Part shown: one piece after another, positions 34,237 through 43,388 of the stretch
Position numbering within the stretch: the first letter of the stretch is position 1
How the letters are laid out: each line of letters opens with the position of its first letter
NCBI GenBank assembly: GCA_027314515.1
Contig: DAHVAR010000208.1
Location: 1 to 63,228 of the forward strand
Origin: Actinomycetota bacterium
GTDB lineage: Bacteria > Actinomycetota > Actinomycetes > Streptosporangiales > Streptosporangiaceae
Reading direction: 5' to 3'
Length of the DNA: 63,228 nucleotides
The notes under the pieces: generated by a model
The model's database searches: none
Told to the model about the DNA's origin: nothing
The model's input: only the letters and a program-made list of their open reading frames with translations
Made by a program: the position numbers and the translations under genes

Positions 34237-35895
34237 ATGGGCGTAATTAACGACATCGCAGAGCAGTATGTGGTCCGGATGACCGACCTCGACCCGGTTC
34301 TCGCCACCGGCGTCGGGATCGCCGGCCACGATCATCAGCTGACCGACCTTAGCCCCGACGGGTTTGCCGCCAGGGCCGGGCTGGACCGGACGACTGTCGC
34401 CGCGCTGACCGCGGCAAAGACCGAGACCGAGCGGGAGCGGGTCGCCCGGGCGGCGATGCTGGAACGGCTCGGCCTGGCCGTCGAGCTCTATGACGCCGGC
34501 GAGACCGCGAGCGAACTCAACGTGATCGCGAGCTGGGTCCAGGGAGTGCGTCAGGTCTTCGACCTGATGCCGACCGAGGGGGAGGAAGCGCAGCGCAACA
34601 TCGCAGCCCGGATGGCCGCGGTTCCTGCCGCCTACGCCGACTTGCGGCAGACCTATGCCGAGGCGGCGGTTCGCGGCCGGGTGGCCGCGCGCCGTCAGGT
34701 CATCGAGTGCGCCCGGCAATGCGCGCAGTGGTCGGCGCCCGGTGCGGGCTTCTACCACGGTCTGGTTGATCGCACGGGCGCCACCGGAGCGCTGCTGGCG
34801 GACCTGAGGGTGGCCGCCGACGCCGCCAGCGCGGCGACTGCTGAGCTCGGCAAGTTCCTGGAGACTGAGCTGCTGCCGCTCGCGCCGGAGCGTGATGCCG
34901 TCGGCCGGGACAGGTACGCGCTCGCATCACGCAGCTTTCTCGGTGCGGTGATCGATCTGGACGAGGCATACACCTGGGGCTGGGGCGAGGTAATCCGGCT
35001 CGAGGCCGAGATGGCGCGAGTCGCCGGCCTCATCGTGCCGGGCGGCAGCGTCGAAGAGGCGACCGCGCACCTGGACGGCGATCCTGCCCGGCAGATCACC
35101 GGCGCACAGAACCTCAGGTCCTGGATGCAGGATTTCGCTGACAGCACCATTGCCGCGCTGCACGGGACGCACTTCGACATCCCGGAGCCGGCCCGGCGGA
35201 TCGAGGCGATGATCGCCCCGACCAGCGATGGCGGGATCTACTACACCGGCCCCAGCGAGGACTGGACCAGGCCAGGGCGGATGTGGTGGACCGTGCCGGA
35301 CGGAGTCGGGCAGTTCTCCACCTGGAAAGAGATCACCACGATCTATCACGAGGGCGTGCCCGGACATCACCTGCAGGTCAGTCAGCAGGTCTTCGAGAAG
35401 CAGTCGCTGAACCGCTGGCAGCGGCTGCTGTGCTGGGTGTCCGGGCATGGCGAGGGCTGGGCGCTGTACGCGGAGCGGCTGATGGCGGAACTCGGTTACC
35501 TGGCTGATCCGGGGGCCATGCTCGGCATGCTGGACGCCCAGCTGCTGCGCGCGGCCCGGGTGGTCGTCGACCTCGGCGTGCATCTGGAACTGCCGATCCC
35601 GGCGGGCAGCCGCTGGCACCCGGGCGAGACCTGGACCGCCGAGCTGGCCTGGGAGTTCCTGCACAACCGGGTGCACATGGACGAGGAGATGCTGCGGTTC
35701 GAGCTGAACCGGTACCTGGGCTGGCCGGGACAGGCCCCCGCGTACAAGCTCGGCGAGCGGATCTGGCTGCAGGCCAGGGATGAGGCCCGGCAGCGCAAGG
35801 GCGCGGAGTTCAGCCTGAAGGACTTCCACAGCCAGGCACTGGCGCTGGGAGCGCTGGGCCTGGATCCGCTGCGGGATGCGCTGGCCAGGCTCTGA
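34237..35895 (+). CDS. DUF885 family zinc-dependent hydrolase
   Basis: A 552-residue protein of the DUF885 family, all-helical putative metallopeptidases. The signature HEGVPGHH lies at 371-378 (HExxH-like, with His371, His377 and His378), and a likely third ligand is in GHGEGWALYAERL. No signal peptide is seen, so it is probably cytoplasmic. ATG 34237 begins MGVINDIAEQYV; a GTG at 34228 is an alternative. Members have rarely been studied and the substrate is open. The gene is isolated: the next gene is broken. Confidence 0.85.
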   Translation: MGVINDIAEQYVVRMTDLDPVLATGVGIAGHDHQLTDLSPDGFAARAGLDRTTVAALTAAKTETERERVARAAMLERLGLAVELYDAGETASELNVIASWVQGVRQVFDLMPTEGEEAQRNIAARMAAVPAAYADLRQTYAEAAVRGRVAARRQVIECARQCAQWSAPGAGFYHGLVDRTGATGALLADLRVAADAASAATAELGKFLETELLPLAPERDAVGRDRYALASRSFLGAVIDLDEAYTWGWGEVIRLEAEMARVAGLIVPGGSVEEATAHLDGDPARQITGAQNLRSWMQDFADSTIAALHGTHFDIPEPARRIEAMIAPTSDGGIYYTGPSEDWTRPGRMWWTVPDGVGQFSTWKEITTIYHEGVPGHHLQVSQQVFEKQSLNRWQRLLCWVSGHGEGWALYAERLMAELGYLADPGAMLGMLDAQLLRAARVVVDLGVHLELPIPAGSRWHPGETWTAELAWEFLHNRVHMDEEMLRFELNRYLGWPGQAPAYKLGERIWLQARDEARQRKGAEFSLKDFHSQALALGALGLDPLRDALARL

Positions 35896-35956
35896 CGGCG
35901 GCCGCAACCGGCGCTGGTTACCTGCTTAGCTCTGTCTGCCGTGATCGGATGGCGTC

Positions 35957-36777
35957 ATGAAGGTTCGCATCGGCATCGGCATCGGCCTCGGTCCGTTCGC
36001 GACGCCCGGCGGGCTCGCAGCCGCGATCGGCCCGATCGAAGCCGCTGGCATCGACTCGCTGTGGCTCAGCGAGGTTGTCTACGGCGACCTGGTCGCTCCG
36101 CTGGCCGGGATGGCGTACACGCTGGCCAGGACGAGCCGGCTCAAGGTCGGCACGGGTGTCGCGGTGCTGCCTGGCCGGCACCCGGTGCTGGTGGCAAAGG
36201 AACTGGCCTCGCTCGCGGCGCTGGCGCCGCGTCGTGTGCTGCCCGTGTTCGGCCTGCGCCGCCGTGTTCGACGAATCGCTGGAGTTGCTGAAGCTGCTGC
36301 TGACCCAGCAGAACGTGTCCTTCTCCGGCAGGTTCTTCACCGTGACGGGGGCGAGCGTCGGGCCGCTGCCGGCCAGGCCGCTCGACATCTGGCTGGGCGG
36401 CAGCGCGCCGGAAGGGCTGCGCCGGGCCGGCAAGTACGGCGACGGCTGGCTCGGCAGTTACCTGACCCCGGCAGAGGCGCGGGCGGCGCGCGAGCAGATT
36501 CAGGCAGCGGCCGCGGCGGCCGGGCGCGAGATCGACCCGGACCATTTCGGCGTCAGCCTCGCGGTCGGCGAGATCACGCCGGACCTCGCCAGGGCTATCG
36601 AGCGCCGGCGGCCCGGCGACGCTGGCGCCGGCGGGCTGGGCGCAGGCGCGCCACATGATCGAGGCGTACGTCGATGCCGGGCTGAGCAAGTTCGTGGTCA
36701 GGCCCGCCGCGGCCGCACCGGGCGCGGACCGGTTCATCGGCGAATTCGCCGACCAGCTGCTCCCGCTGGAGAACTGA
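35957..36777 (+). pseudogene. LLM-class flavin-dependent oxidoreductase, broken
   Basis: Three frames are needed to read it. ATG 35957 opens MKVRIGIGIGLGPFATPGG through VGTGVAVLPGRHPVLVAKEL to LPVFGLR. The frame then changes near 36255 to AAVFDESLELLKLLLTQQNVSF, PARPLDIWLGG and RRAGKYGDGWLGSYLTP. It changes again near 36610 to ARHMIEAYVDAGLSKFVVRP and a stop at 36775-36777. The first junction also lacks roughly 15-20 residues expected in relatives. F420- or FMN-dependent luciferase-like monooxygenases have this pattern. As written it cannot make a full protein. Confidence 0.75.
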
Positions 36778-36819
36778 GCCGCCACGGTATGGGCGATGTC
36801 GCCGAGGCGGGTGGCGCCG

Positions 36820-37455
36820 TCACCGGGCCAGCGCGGAGTCACCGGCTGCTCCCGACGCCATGGTGGCGCTCTGGAAGCTGCTCAGGAGCAGGTCAAGCAT
36901 CTGAACCTGACGCTGCGGGGTTATCCGGTCCGGATACAGGACGCGCTCGGCGCTGAGCCCGTCGATGAGCACGACCAGCTGGTGGGTCGCCAGCTCCGGG
37001 TCGCAGCCGTCGGCTAGTTCACCGAGTGCGGCCGCCTCCTCGATGTGGCCGCGCAGCCGGTCGCAGAGCCGGTCGAACTCGGTGTGCTGCAAGTCCCGCA
37101 TCGCCAGGTTACCGAGTGCCCGGCCCCAGAAGCTGATCTCGATCTGCGCTTCGAGATCACGCCGGTCATCCAGCGGCAATGCTTCCAGCATGACGGCCCG
37201 CAGCGCGGCAAGCCCGGTCAGCCCCCTGGCCGCCGCCCCCATCCGGGCGCCTACCCGCCGGTGCGAGTGCACGAGGGCTGAGCTGAGGATATCGGCCTTG
37301 TCATCGAAGTAATGGCCGAGGATCCCGCGCGAGCAGTTCGCTTCCCTGGCAATCGCGCGAATGGTCGCGCCAGCGATCCCGTCGCGGGCGATCACCCGCC
37401 AGGTGGCCAGGAGGATCTCGTCCCGCCGCTCATCCCAGTCAACGATCTTGGGCAT
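36820..37455 (-). CDS. TetR/AcrR family regulator (BetI-like), divergent from the aldolase operon
   Basis: A 211-residue regulator. The HTH is at about 25-46 (GATIRAIAREANCSRGILGHYF), followed by DDKADIL, a pattern of BetI-like TetR proteins. The C-terminal helical domain is complete. ATG 37455 (MPKIVDWDERR) is chosen over the longer frame because the family motif starts there. It diverges from the four-gene aldolase-kinase-aminotransferase-permease operon with an 86-bp gap that holds several GTCCG/ATCCG half-sites, so it probably controls that operon. Confidence 0.88.
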   Translation of the reverse strand: MPKIVDWDERRDEILLATWRVIARDGIAGATIRAIAREANCSRGILGHYFDDKADILSSALVHSHRRVGARMGAAARGLTGLAALRAVMLEALPLDDRRDLEAQIEISFWGRALGNLAMRDLQHTEFDRLCDRLRGHIEEAAALGELADGCDPELATHQLVVLIDGLSAERVLYPDRITPQRQVQMLDLLLSSFQSATMASGAAGDSALAR

Positions 37456-37515
37456 CGCACATCCGCTCGGAGGTCTGACATTCGTCCGCCAGCACATTAC
37501 CGTCTGTTTTTTTGT

Positions 37516-37525
37516 CGGACGTCCG
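37516..37525. promoter_or_regulatory. Palindrome in the TetR/aldolase intergenic region
   Basis: CGGACGTCCG is a perfect 10-bp palindrome 16 bp upstream of the aldolase start, with further CATCCG and CGTCCG half-sites at 37531 and about 37487. A plausible operator for the divergent TetR protein. Confidence 0.4.
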
Positions 37526-37541
37526 TCTAACATCCGTTCTA

Positions 37542-38201
37542 ATGCATGGCAACGCTGACCTGCAAACCGCCCGCGAGCAGCTGGTGAGCTACTGCGGGCG
37601 GATGGTCGCGGACGGGCTGGCCGTCGGCGCGGCGGGGAACCTGAGCGTGCGGGCGGGCGACCTGGTGGCGATCACCCCGTCCGGGGTGAGCTATGCCGAC
37701 CTGGTCCCGGCCGACATCTGCGTCACGACGCTGACTGGCGAGGAAGTCGACGCGCCGGAAACTCCGTCCAGCGAGCTGCCGATGCACCTGGCGGTCTACG
37801 CGGCCACCGGTGCGGCGGCAGTGGTGCACACGCATTCAGCCGAGGTGATCGCGGTGTCGGCCACCTCGGCCGAACTGCCGGCCGTGCACTACGCGATCAC
37901 CGGGCTCGGTGGCCCGGTGCGGGTGGCTGCCTACGCCAGGTTCGGCTCGGCCGGGCTGGCCGAGGCTGCCGTGGCCGCGCTGGCCGGGCGCAGCGCCGCG
38001 ATCCTGCAGAACCACGGGGCGGTCTGCTACGGCCGGACCCTGCCGGAGGCCTACGACCGGGCGGTGCTGCTGGAGTGGCTGGCCAGGGTGTACCGGCTTG
38101 CCTGCGCTCACGGCGTGCCGAGGATCTTGTCCCAGGCCGAGCTGGACGACGTCGCCGCCGAAGCGCGACGGCGCCACTACGGGCAACGGCGGCAGCGATG
38201 A
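37542..38201 (+). CDS. Class II aldolase/adducin family protein (FucA-like)
   Basis: A 219-residue metal-dependent aldolase of the fuculose/rhamnulose-phosphate aldolase family. Active-site parts are visible: NLSVRAGD and TPSGVSYADL (phosphate binding), Glu78 in SSELPMH, and zinc ligands His96 and His98 in VVHTHSAEV with His158 in LQNHGAV. It would cleave a sugar-phosphate-like substrate into DHAP, or a related ketone, and an aldehyde. ATG 37542 has no clear ribosome site, so the mRNA may be leaderless. First gene of a four-gene operon; its stop overlaps the kinase start (ATGA). Confidence 0.87.
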   Translation: MHGNADLQTAREQLVSYCGRMVADGLAVGAAGNLSVRAGDLVAITPSGVSYADLVPADICVTTLTGEEVDAPETPSSELPMHLAVYAATGAAAVVHTHSAEVIAVSATSAELPAVHYAITGLGGPVRVAAYARFGSAGLAEAAVAALAGRSAAILQNHGAVCYGRTLPEAYDRAVLLEWLARVYRLACAHGVPRILSQAELDDVAAEARRRHYGQRRQR

Positions 38202-39217
38202 CCGCCGGGCCGGCGCACGGCGCTGGCGCGCCGCGCAGGATAGCGGTCATCGGGCCGCACATCCTGGACGTGCTCGGCCGTCCGGTCGAATCGATACCGG
38301 CCGGGCAGGGCAGCGTCAGGCTCACCGAGATCCGGGCCACCGCGGCCGGAACCGCCGCCGGCACGGCCGTCGACCTGGCCAAGCTCGGCAACAGCGTGTT
38401 CGCGATCGGAGCAGTCGGAACCGACCTGCTGGCCGACATCCTCATCGCCGCACTGGCCGCTCATGGCGTCGACACCGGCGGCATCGTCAGGACAACGGCA
38501 GCCCAGACGTCCGCTACCATCCTGCCGGTCAGGCCGAATGGCGAGCGTCCTGCCCTGCACGTGCCCGGCGCCACCAGGCTGCTCCGGATCGGCGACATCG
38601 ACCTGGCCGCACTGGCCGGATTCGATGCGGTACTGCTCGGCGGTCCCGACGCGCTGTCCGGCCTGTCCGGCGCCGACCTGGCGGCCGTCGTCACGGCGGC
38701 AAAAGAGGGCGGCGCGCTGGTCGCGATCGACGTCCTGCATCCGGGCAGCGAGCGGGACTTCGCGCGGATCAGCGCCGCGCTCGGCGGCGCGGACTGGTTC
38801 TGGCCGAACGCCGATCAGCTTCTCGCCCTGACCGGCCGCGCGCACCTGGAGCTAGCGATCGCTGACGTGCTCGCACGTGGCGCCGGCGGCGTGGCGGTGA
38901 CGCTTGGTGCGGACGGTTGCCTGGTTACGGCCAGGCGTGGTGGCGCCGGCAGCGCCTTTGACCTGATCCACCTCCCGGCGCCCGCGGTGGCCGTGGTCGA
39001 TACCACCGGCTGTGGCGACGGGTTCGACGCGGGCATGCTGACCGGCCTGCTGCTCGGCTGCGACCCCGTCGACGCTGCCCGGCTGGGCGTTGCCTGTGGT
39101 GCGCTGGTGGCGACAGGACTCGGCTCTGACGCGGGCCTGCAGAGCCTCGGTCAGGTACTCGATTTCCTGACCGGCGCAAGCACAACGGCAATCAGCACAG
39201 CGGAGCGAACGGCATGA
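38198..39217 (+). CDS. PfkB family carbohydrate kinase
   Basis: A 339-residue ribokinase-fold enzyme that phosphorylates a sugar or sugar-like alcohol with ATP. Signs are GTAAGTAVDLAKLGNSVFAIGAVG (substrate site GG-type loop), WPNADQLLALTG, VTLGADGCL and the signature Asp268-TTGCG-Asp274 with the catalytic base Asp274. The usual DTxGAGD is here DTTGCGD. It overlaps the aldolase stop and the aminotransferase start by four bases each, so all three should be made in fixed proportion. It most likely makes the phosphate that the aldolase cleaves. Confidence 0.88.
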   Translation: MTAGPAHGAGAPRRIAVIGPHILDVLGRPVESIPAGQGSVRLTEIRATAAGTAAGTAVDLAKLGNSVFAIGAVGTDLLADILIAALAAHGVDTGGIVRTTAAQTSATILPVRPNGERPALHVPGATRLLRIGDIDLAALAGFDAVLLGGPDALSGLSGADLAAVVTAAKEGGALVAIDVLHPGSERDFARISAALGGADWFWPNADQLLALTGRAHLELAIADVLARGAGGVAVTLGADGCLVTARRGGAGSAFDLIHLPAPAVAVVDTTGCGDGFDAGMLTGLLLGCDPVDAARLGVACGALVATGLGSDAGLQSLGQVLDFLTGASTTAISTAERTA

Positions 39218-40512
39218 CGGATCAGCTAGTCCGAGCGGACAACCGGGACTTCAGGCCGCGGAACGCGGATGAGCAACTGCGCCGCAGGGCCAGGGCGGTG
39301 ATTCCCGGCGGGATGTACGGGCATCAGTCGGCGGGCCCGCTGCCGCCGGAATACCCCCAGTTCATGCGGGCGGGACGCGGTGCGCGCGTCTGCGACGTCG
39401 ATGGCAACGAGTACGTCGACCTGATGTGCAGCTACGGCCCGGTCGTGCTCGGGCACCGGCATCCCGCCGTCGAGGCCGCCGCGGCCGCGCAAGCGGAACT
39501 CGCCGACTGCCAGAACGGGCCCGGACCGGTAATGGTCGAGCTCGCCGAGTTGCTTGTCGGCACTGTGCGGCACGCGGACTGGGCGATGTTCGCCAAGAAT
39601 GGCACGGACGCGACGACGATGTGCGCCACGATTGCCCGGGCGCATTCCGGCCGGTCGCAGATTCTGGTGGCCAAGGGCGCTTACCACGGTGCCGCGCCCT
39701 GGTGCACCCCCCGCCTCGCGGGCGTTACCGCGGCGGACCGCGCCAACCTTGGCTACTACACGTTTAACGACCTGGCCTCGGTCACGGTGGCAGCCGAGGA
39801 GGCCGGGCAGGACCTGGCGGGCATCGTGGTCAGCCCGTTCAAGCACGATGCGGGCTTCGACCAGGAACTCGTGGACCCGGCGTTCGCCGTCGGCTTGCGC
39901 GAGCTGTGCACGCGGACCGGCGCCGCGCTGATCCTGGACGACGTGCGCTGCGGCTTCCGGCTGCACCTCGGGTCGAGCTGGGAGCCCATCGGCGTGCTGC
40001 CGGACCTGTCGGCCTGGAGCAAGGCCATCGCCAACGGTCATCCGCTTGCCGCCGTCCTCGGCTGCGGCGGTTACGCCGACGCGGCCGCCAGCATCTTCGC
40101 GACCGGCTCCTTCTGGTTCTCGGCCGTGGCGATGGCCGCGGCGATCGCCACTATCGGCGCGCTGCGCGCCGAGGGTGCCATCGAGGCGATGGACCGGACC
40201 GGAAGAGCGCTGCGCGCCGGGATCCTGCAGCAGGCCGCGGCGCGCGGCATCGAGATCAACTACACCGGGCCCGCGGCCATGCCGTACCTGACCTTCGCGG
40301 GAGACCGCGGTCACGACCTGGCCGGCACGTTCGCGGCGGCGGCCATCCGGGCCGGGGCATACCTGCATCCGCGCCACAACTGGTTCATCTCTGCGGCGAT
40401 GACCGGCGCAGATCTGGCCAAGGTCCTCGCCGCGACCGACGAGGCCTTTGCCGCCGTGCAGCTACGACAAAACGAAGGCCGGGCACGACAACACGAAGGC
40501 GGGACCACATGA
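39214..40512 (+). CDS. Class III aminotransferase (glutamate-1-semialdehyde aminomutase-like)
   Basis: A 432-residue PLP enzyme. Family marks are VIPGGMYGHQSAGPLPPE (the GSAM-like PGG start), MFAKNGTDATTMCATIARAH (phosphate cup), LILDDVRCGFRLHLG (Asp of DxVR in place of DEV) and the PLP lysine Lys270 in WSKAIANGHPL. It could remove or move an amino group on the imported compound. It is not likely to be HemL: it sits in a catabolic operon and lacks heme genes nearby. ATGA overlaps both neighbours. Confidence 0.87.
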   Translation: MTDQLVRADNRDFRPRNADEQLRRRARAVIPGGMYGHQSAGPLPPEYPQFMRAGRGARVCDVDGNEYVDLMCSYGPVVLGHRHPAVEAAAAAQAELADCQNGPGPVMVELAELLVGTVRHADWAMFAKNGTDATTMCATIARAHSGRSQILVAKGAYHGAAPWCTPRLAGVTAADRANLGYYTFNDLASVTVAAEEAGQDLAGIVVSPFKHDAGFDQELVDPAFAVGLRELCTRTGAALILDDVRCGFRLHLGSSWEPIGVLPDLSAWSKAIANGHPLAAVLGCGGYADAAASIFATGSFWFSAVAMAAAIATIGALRAEGAIEAMDRTGRALRAGILQQAAARGIEINYTGPAAMPYLTFAGDRGHDLAGTFAAAAIRAGAYLHPRHNWFISAAMTGADLAKVLAATDEAFAAVQLRQNEGRARQHEGGTT

Positions 40513-42008
40513 GCACTGACGAATCGGCCAGGCGGGCCGGAGCAGCCGTGGCGGCCGGCAACGGCCCGGAGGCCATCCTGGCCAAGGCGGGCTACAAGCC
40601 TGAGCTGCGCAGATCGCTGCGCTTCTTCTCGATGTTCGCCATCGCCTTCTCGATCATCTCGATCACGACCGGGATCTTCCTCAACTACAGCGCCGGGCTG
40701 AAGTACTGGGGGCCGGCGTCGATCTGGACCTGGCCGATCGTCGGCGTGGGCAACATCATGATCGCGCTCGTCGTCGCCGAACTCGGCACCCGGATCCCGC
40801 TAGCCGGATACGCCTACCAGTGGAGCGGCCGGCTGGTGAACTCCACCTACGGCTGGTTCGTGGGGTTCGCCGGCCTGCTCTACATGAGCGTGGGCGGCGG
40901 CGCGATCATGCTCGGCGTCGCCTCGCCGCTGCTGCTCAGCGAATTCGGCGTGAATACGCCGAGCGCGCGTCTGGTCCTGGCGGTGGCACTGATCCTGATG
41001 GTGCTGCCGGTAATCATCAACATCATCAGCATCCAGGTAGCCGCACGGGTGAACAACGTCGCCGTGTTCACCGAGATCATCGGGACCGTCGTCTTCGGCA
41101 TCCTGCTGCTGGTGCTCTGGGGGCTCAAGACCAAGCCAGCACCGTATGGCGCGAGCATCCTTACTAACACGACCGCCTTGCTGCACAATCCGACCATCTA
41201 CGCGTTCGCGCTCGCTGGCCTCATGGGGGCGTTCACGCTGGTCGGCTTCGAACTCGCCGCCGACATGTCCGAGGATGCCGTCGATCCGCGGCGGAGCGTG
41301 CCGCGCGGAGTCATCCTGGCGGTGGTCGGGTCCGCCGTGCTCGGCATGATCGCGCTGATCGGGTTCACCATCGCGATCCCGGACCTGAAGGCCGTGGAAA
41401 CCGCGCCGCTGCCGCTGCTGGCGATCGCCGGATACTGGCTGCCGGGCTGGCTCGTCAAGGTGTTCATCGCGTTCGTCATCTTCTCGATGTTCGCGATCCT
41501 CGTGGTCGGCGCGGGCGCGCAGGCGCGACTGGCGTACTCGATGGCGCGCGACAACATGCTGCCGTTCAGCAAGCAGCTGCGGAAGGTGAACGCCAGCAGC
41601 CAGACGCCGATCGTGGCACTGCTTGTCTTCGCCGTCGTCGACATCGGCGTGACCTGGTACGGCTACCTGCAGGCCAGCGCGTTCAACACGCTGGTCGGGG
41701 CGACCGCGGTCATCCCGTACATCATCTACTTCCTCATCACGGCCGGCTATGCCTACAGGCGGCGGGCGCTGGACTCGATCCCCGGCGCGTTCTCGCTGGG
41801 CCGGTGGGCCTGGCCGGTGATCATCTTCGTGCTGCTGTACAGCGCGCTGATCATCTTCGTCCTGTCGGTACCCGGACCGTTCCACGCTGCTGACAAGGTC
41901 GTGGCCTACGGAGCGGGCCTGGCGCTGCTGTGGTACGTAGCTGCGCTGTTCTGGCGCCTGCGTCGCGGGACCGCCGGGGTGAAGCCGGTCGAGGAACTCC
42001 TCGACTGA
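40509..42008 (+). CDS. APC superfamily amino acid/amine permease
   Basis: A 499-residue permease with about twelve membrane helices. The N-terminus LRRSLRFFSMFAIAFSIISITTGIFLNY is the typical APC first helix with the unwound substrate site. Further APC marks are AELGTRIPLAGYAYQW and AGLMGAFTLVGFELAADMSEDAVDPRRSVPRG. Relatives carry GABA, choline, ethanolamine and other amines. Its ATGA overlap with the aminotransferase implies it imports the operon's substrate. Confidence 0.9.
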   Translation: MSTDESARRAGAAVAAGNGPEAILAKAGYKPELRRSLRFFSMFAIAFSIISITTGIFLNYSAGLKYWGPASIWTWPIVGVGNIMIALVVAELGTRIPLAGYAYQWSGRLVNSTYGWFVGFAGLLYMSVGGGAIMLGVASPLLLSEFGVNTPSARLVLAVALILMVLPVIINIISIQVAARVNNVAVFTEIIGTVVFGILLLVLWGLKTKPAPYGASILTNTTALLHNPTIYAFALAGLMGAFTLVGFELAADMSEDAVDPRRSVPRGVILAVVGSAVLGMIALIGFTIAIPDLKAVETAPLPLLAIAGYWLPGWLVKVFIAFVIFSMFAILVVGAGAQARLAYSMARDNMLPFSKQLRKVNASSQTPIVALLVFAVVDIGVTWYGYLQASAFNTLVGATAVIPYIIYFLITAGYAYRRRALDSIPGAFSLGRWAWPVIIFVLLYSALIIFVLSVPGPFHAADKVVAYGAGLALLWYVAALFWRLRRGTAGVKPVEELLD

Positions 42009-42247
42009 CCGGCCGGCCGGGGGCGGGACGGGCTCCGGGCAGGCGAATGCCGCTTCCGGCTATCCGCGGCGCGGCGTGAACCAGGCCGGGCAGGTGCCCG
42101 ACCGGCTACCGCGGCTAACGGCCACGCTGACCCAGACGCGGACTCCCGCTGGCGCGTTACGCACGCCATCGGGAATGCTGGCCAGGCCGCGCGCGCTCGA
42201 CCGCACTGTCCGGCGGCGGTTCCCGGTCCTGACGTGCGCGACCGTCG

Positions 42248-43141
42248 TCACCTGGCCCGGCTCGCGGTGCGCACGAGCACGTCGGTCGTCGAGTGGTCGG
42301 CCAGGTGAGGCTGGCTCGTGACGGCATGGGACGCCAGGCGGCCAGCGACGCTGACGGAAAACGACTTTGTCGCCAGGCTCGCGCCACCGTTCCACAGCTC
42401 GAAGCCCGCCTCCACGTCGATCAGGTACCACGAACGGCTGATGTAGCCGCGGCGCACCGCGTCGGCTACCAGCGCCCGCAGGTCCAGGTTGCTGATCGAG
42501 GTGGCGGGGGTGGTGAGCGTGTAGGAGACGGTGTTCCAGCCCTGGTTGCCGAACCACACGTTGTAGCTGCGGCCGCCGATGACGACGTTGCCGGCGACTT
42601 CCGAGCCGTAAGGCCGCACATGGCCGTGGTGGTTCAGCCAGATCATCAGCTCGGCGCCGTCAGGCTGGCCGCCGGTGGTCGGCGTCCGGTTGAACCAGAT
42701 GTCATACGCCACGTTGTAGACACTGCTGCCGCCGGGCTGGGCGGTGCTCCAACTGGTCGTCATCGTGCCGGCCCTGATGTTCGATACCTGGATCGGAAGT
42801 CCGCTGCCGGGCGTGCACGCGCCCCAGTGACAGCCCTTGTAGATGGCCGGATAGCCGCCCGGCCCGCTGTGCTGCGAGCTAACGATCGAGGAGTTCGCCA
42901 CCCTGAAATCAGCGTTGCCGTTGGTGGTGATGCATTCGCGCGCACTCGAGCCCCACTCGTTGTTCTCAACCGTGTACGCGCCGCCGTCGACCGGAGCGGT
43001 CTGCGAGTGGCACAGCCTCGTGGTGCCGACTGCCGCCGAGGTGATTGCAGGCAGTCCCACCGACAGCAGTCCGCCCGCCAGCAGTCCGCCCGCCACCAGC
43101 AGCGCGGCAGGTAGGGCGAGGGTACGTGCGAGCGGGTTCAT
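42248..43141 (-). CDS. Secreted GH12 endoglucanase
   Basis: A 297-residue secreted cellulase of glycoside hydrolase family 12. A signal peptide with a long hydrophobic core (about 8-36) ends near AITSAAV. The beta-jelly-roll domain runs from about 45 to 255: YTVENNEWGS, the nucleophile Glu164 in DGAELMIWLNHHG, and the acid/base Glu248 in EAGFELWNGG. A short tail follows, with no cellulose-binding module. It cuts internal beta-1,4-glucan bonds. It stands alone, so regulation is unclear. Confidence 0.9.
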   Translation of the reverse strand: MNPLARTLALPAALLVAGGLLAGGLLSVGLPAITSAAVGTTRLCHSQTAPVDGGAYTVENNEWGSSARECITTNGNADFRVANSSIVSSQHSGPGGYPAIYKGCHWGACTPGSGLPIQVSNIRAGTMTTSWSTAQPGGSSVYNVAYDIWFNRTPTTGGQPDGAELMIWLNHHGHVRPYGSEVAGNVVIGGRSYNVWFGNQGWNTVSYTLTTPATSISNLDLRALVADAVRRGYISRSWYLIDVEAGFELWNGGASLATKSFSVSVAGRLASHAVTSQPHLADHSTTDVLVRTASRAR

Positions 43142-43388
43142 TCGCGCCTTCCGGGACGGGGGTGCAGCCGAGCGTGCGTGAGGGAGCGCGGTGACTCCTA
43201 AGGGTGCGGATAAGTCGAGAGGTTATGGAGGAGCCACGCTGAATACACCGTACGTTCGGTTGAGCTTCGGCTCTGCCAGTTGCGCGGCTTTTTTGTACCG
43301 CAATCGGAGTAGGAAGGGCCAGTCATGGGCAGCGGCGGAAGGGCGCGTCCGTCGCGCCCGCTAGCATCTCCGTCGTGCGCAATTGCGG

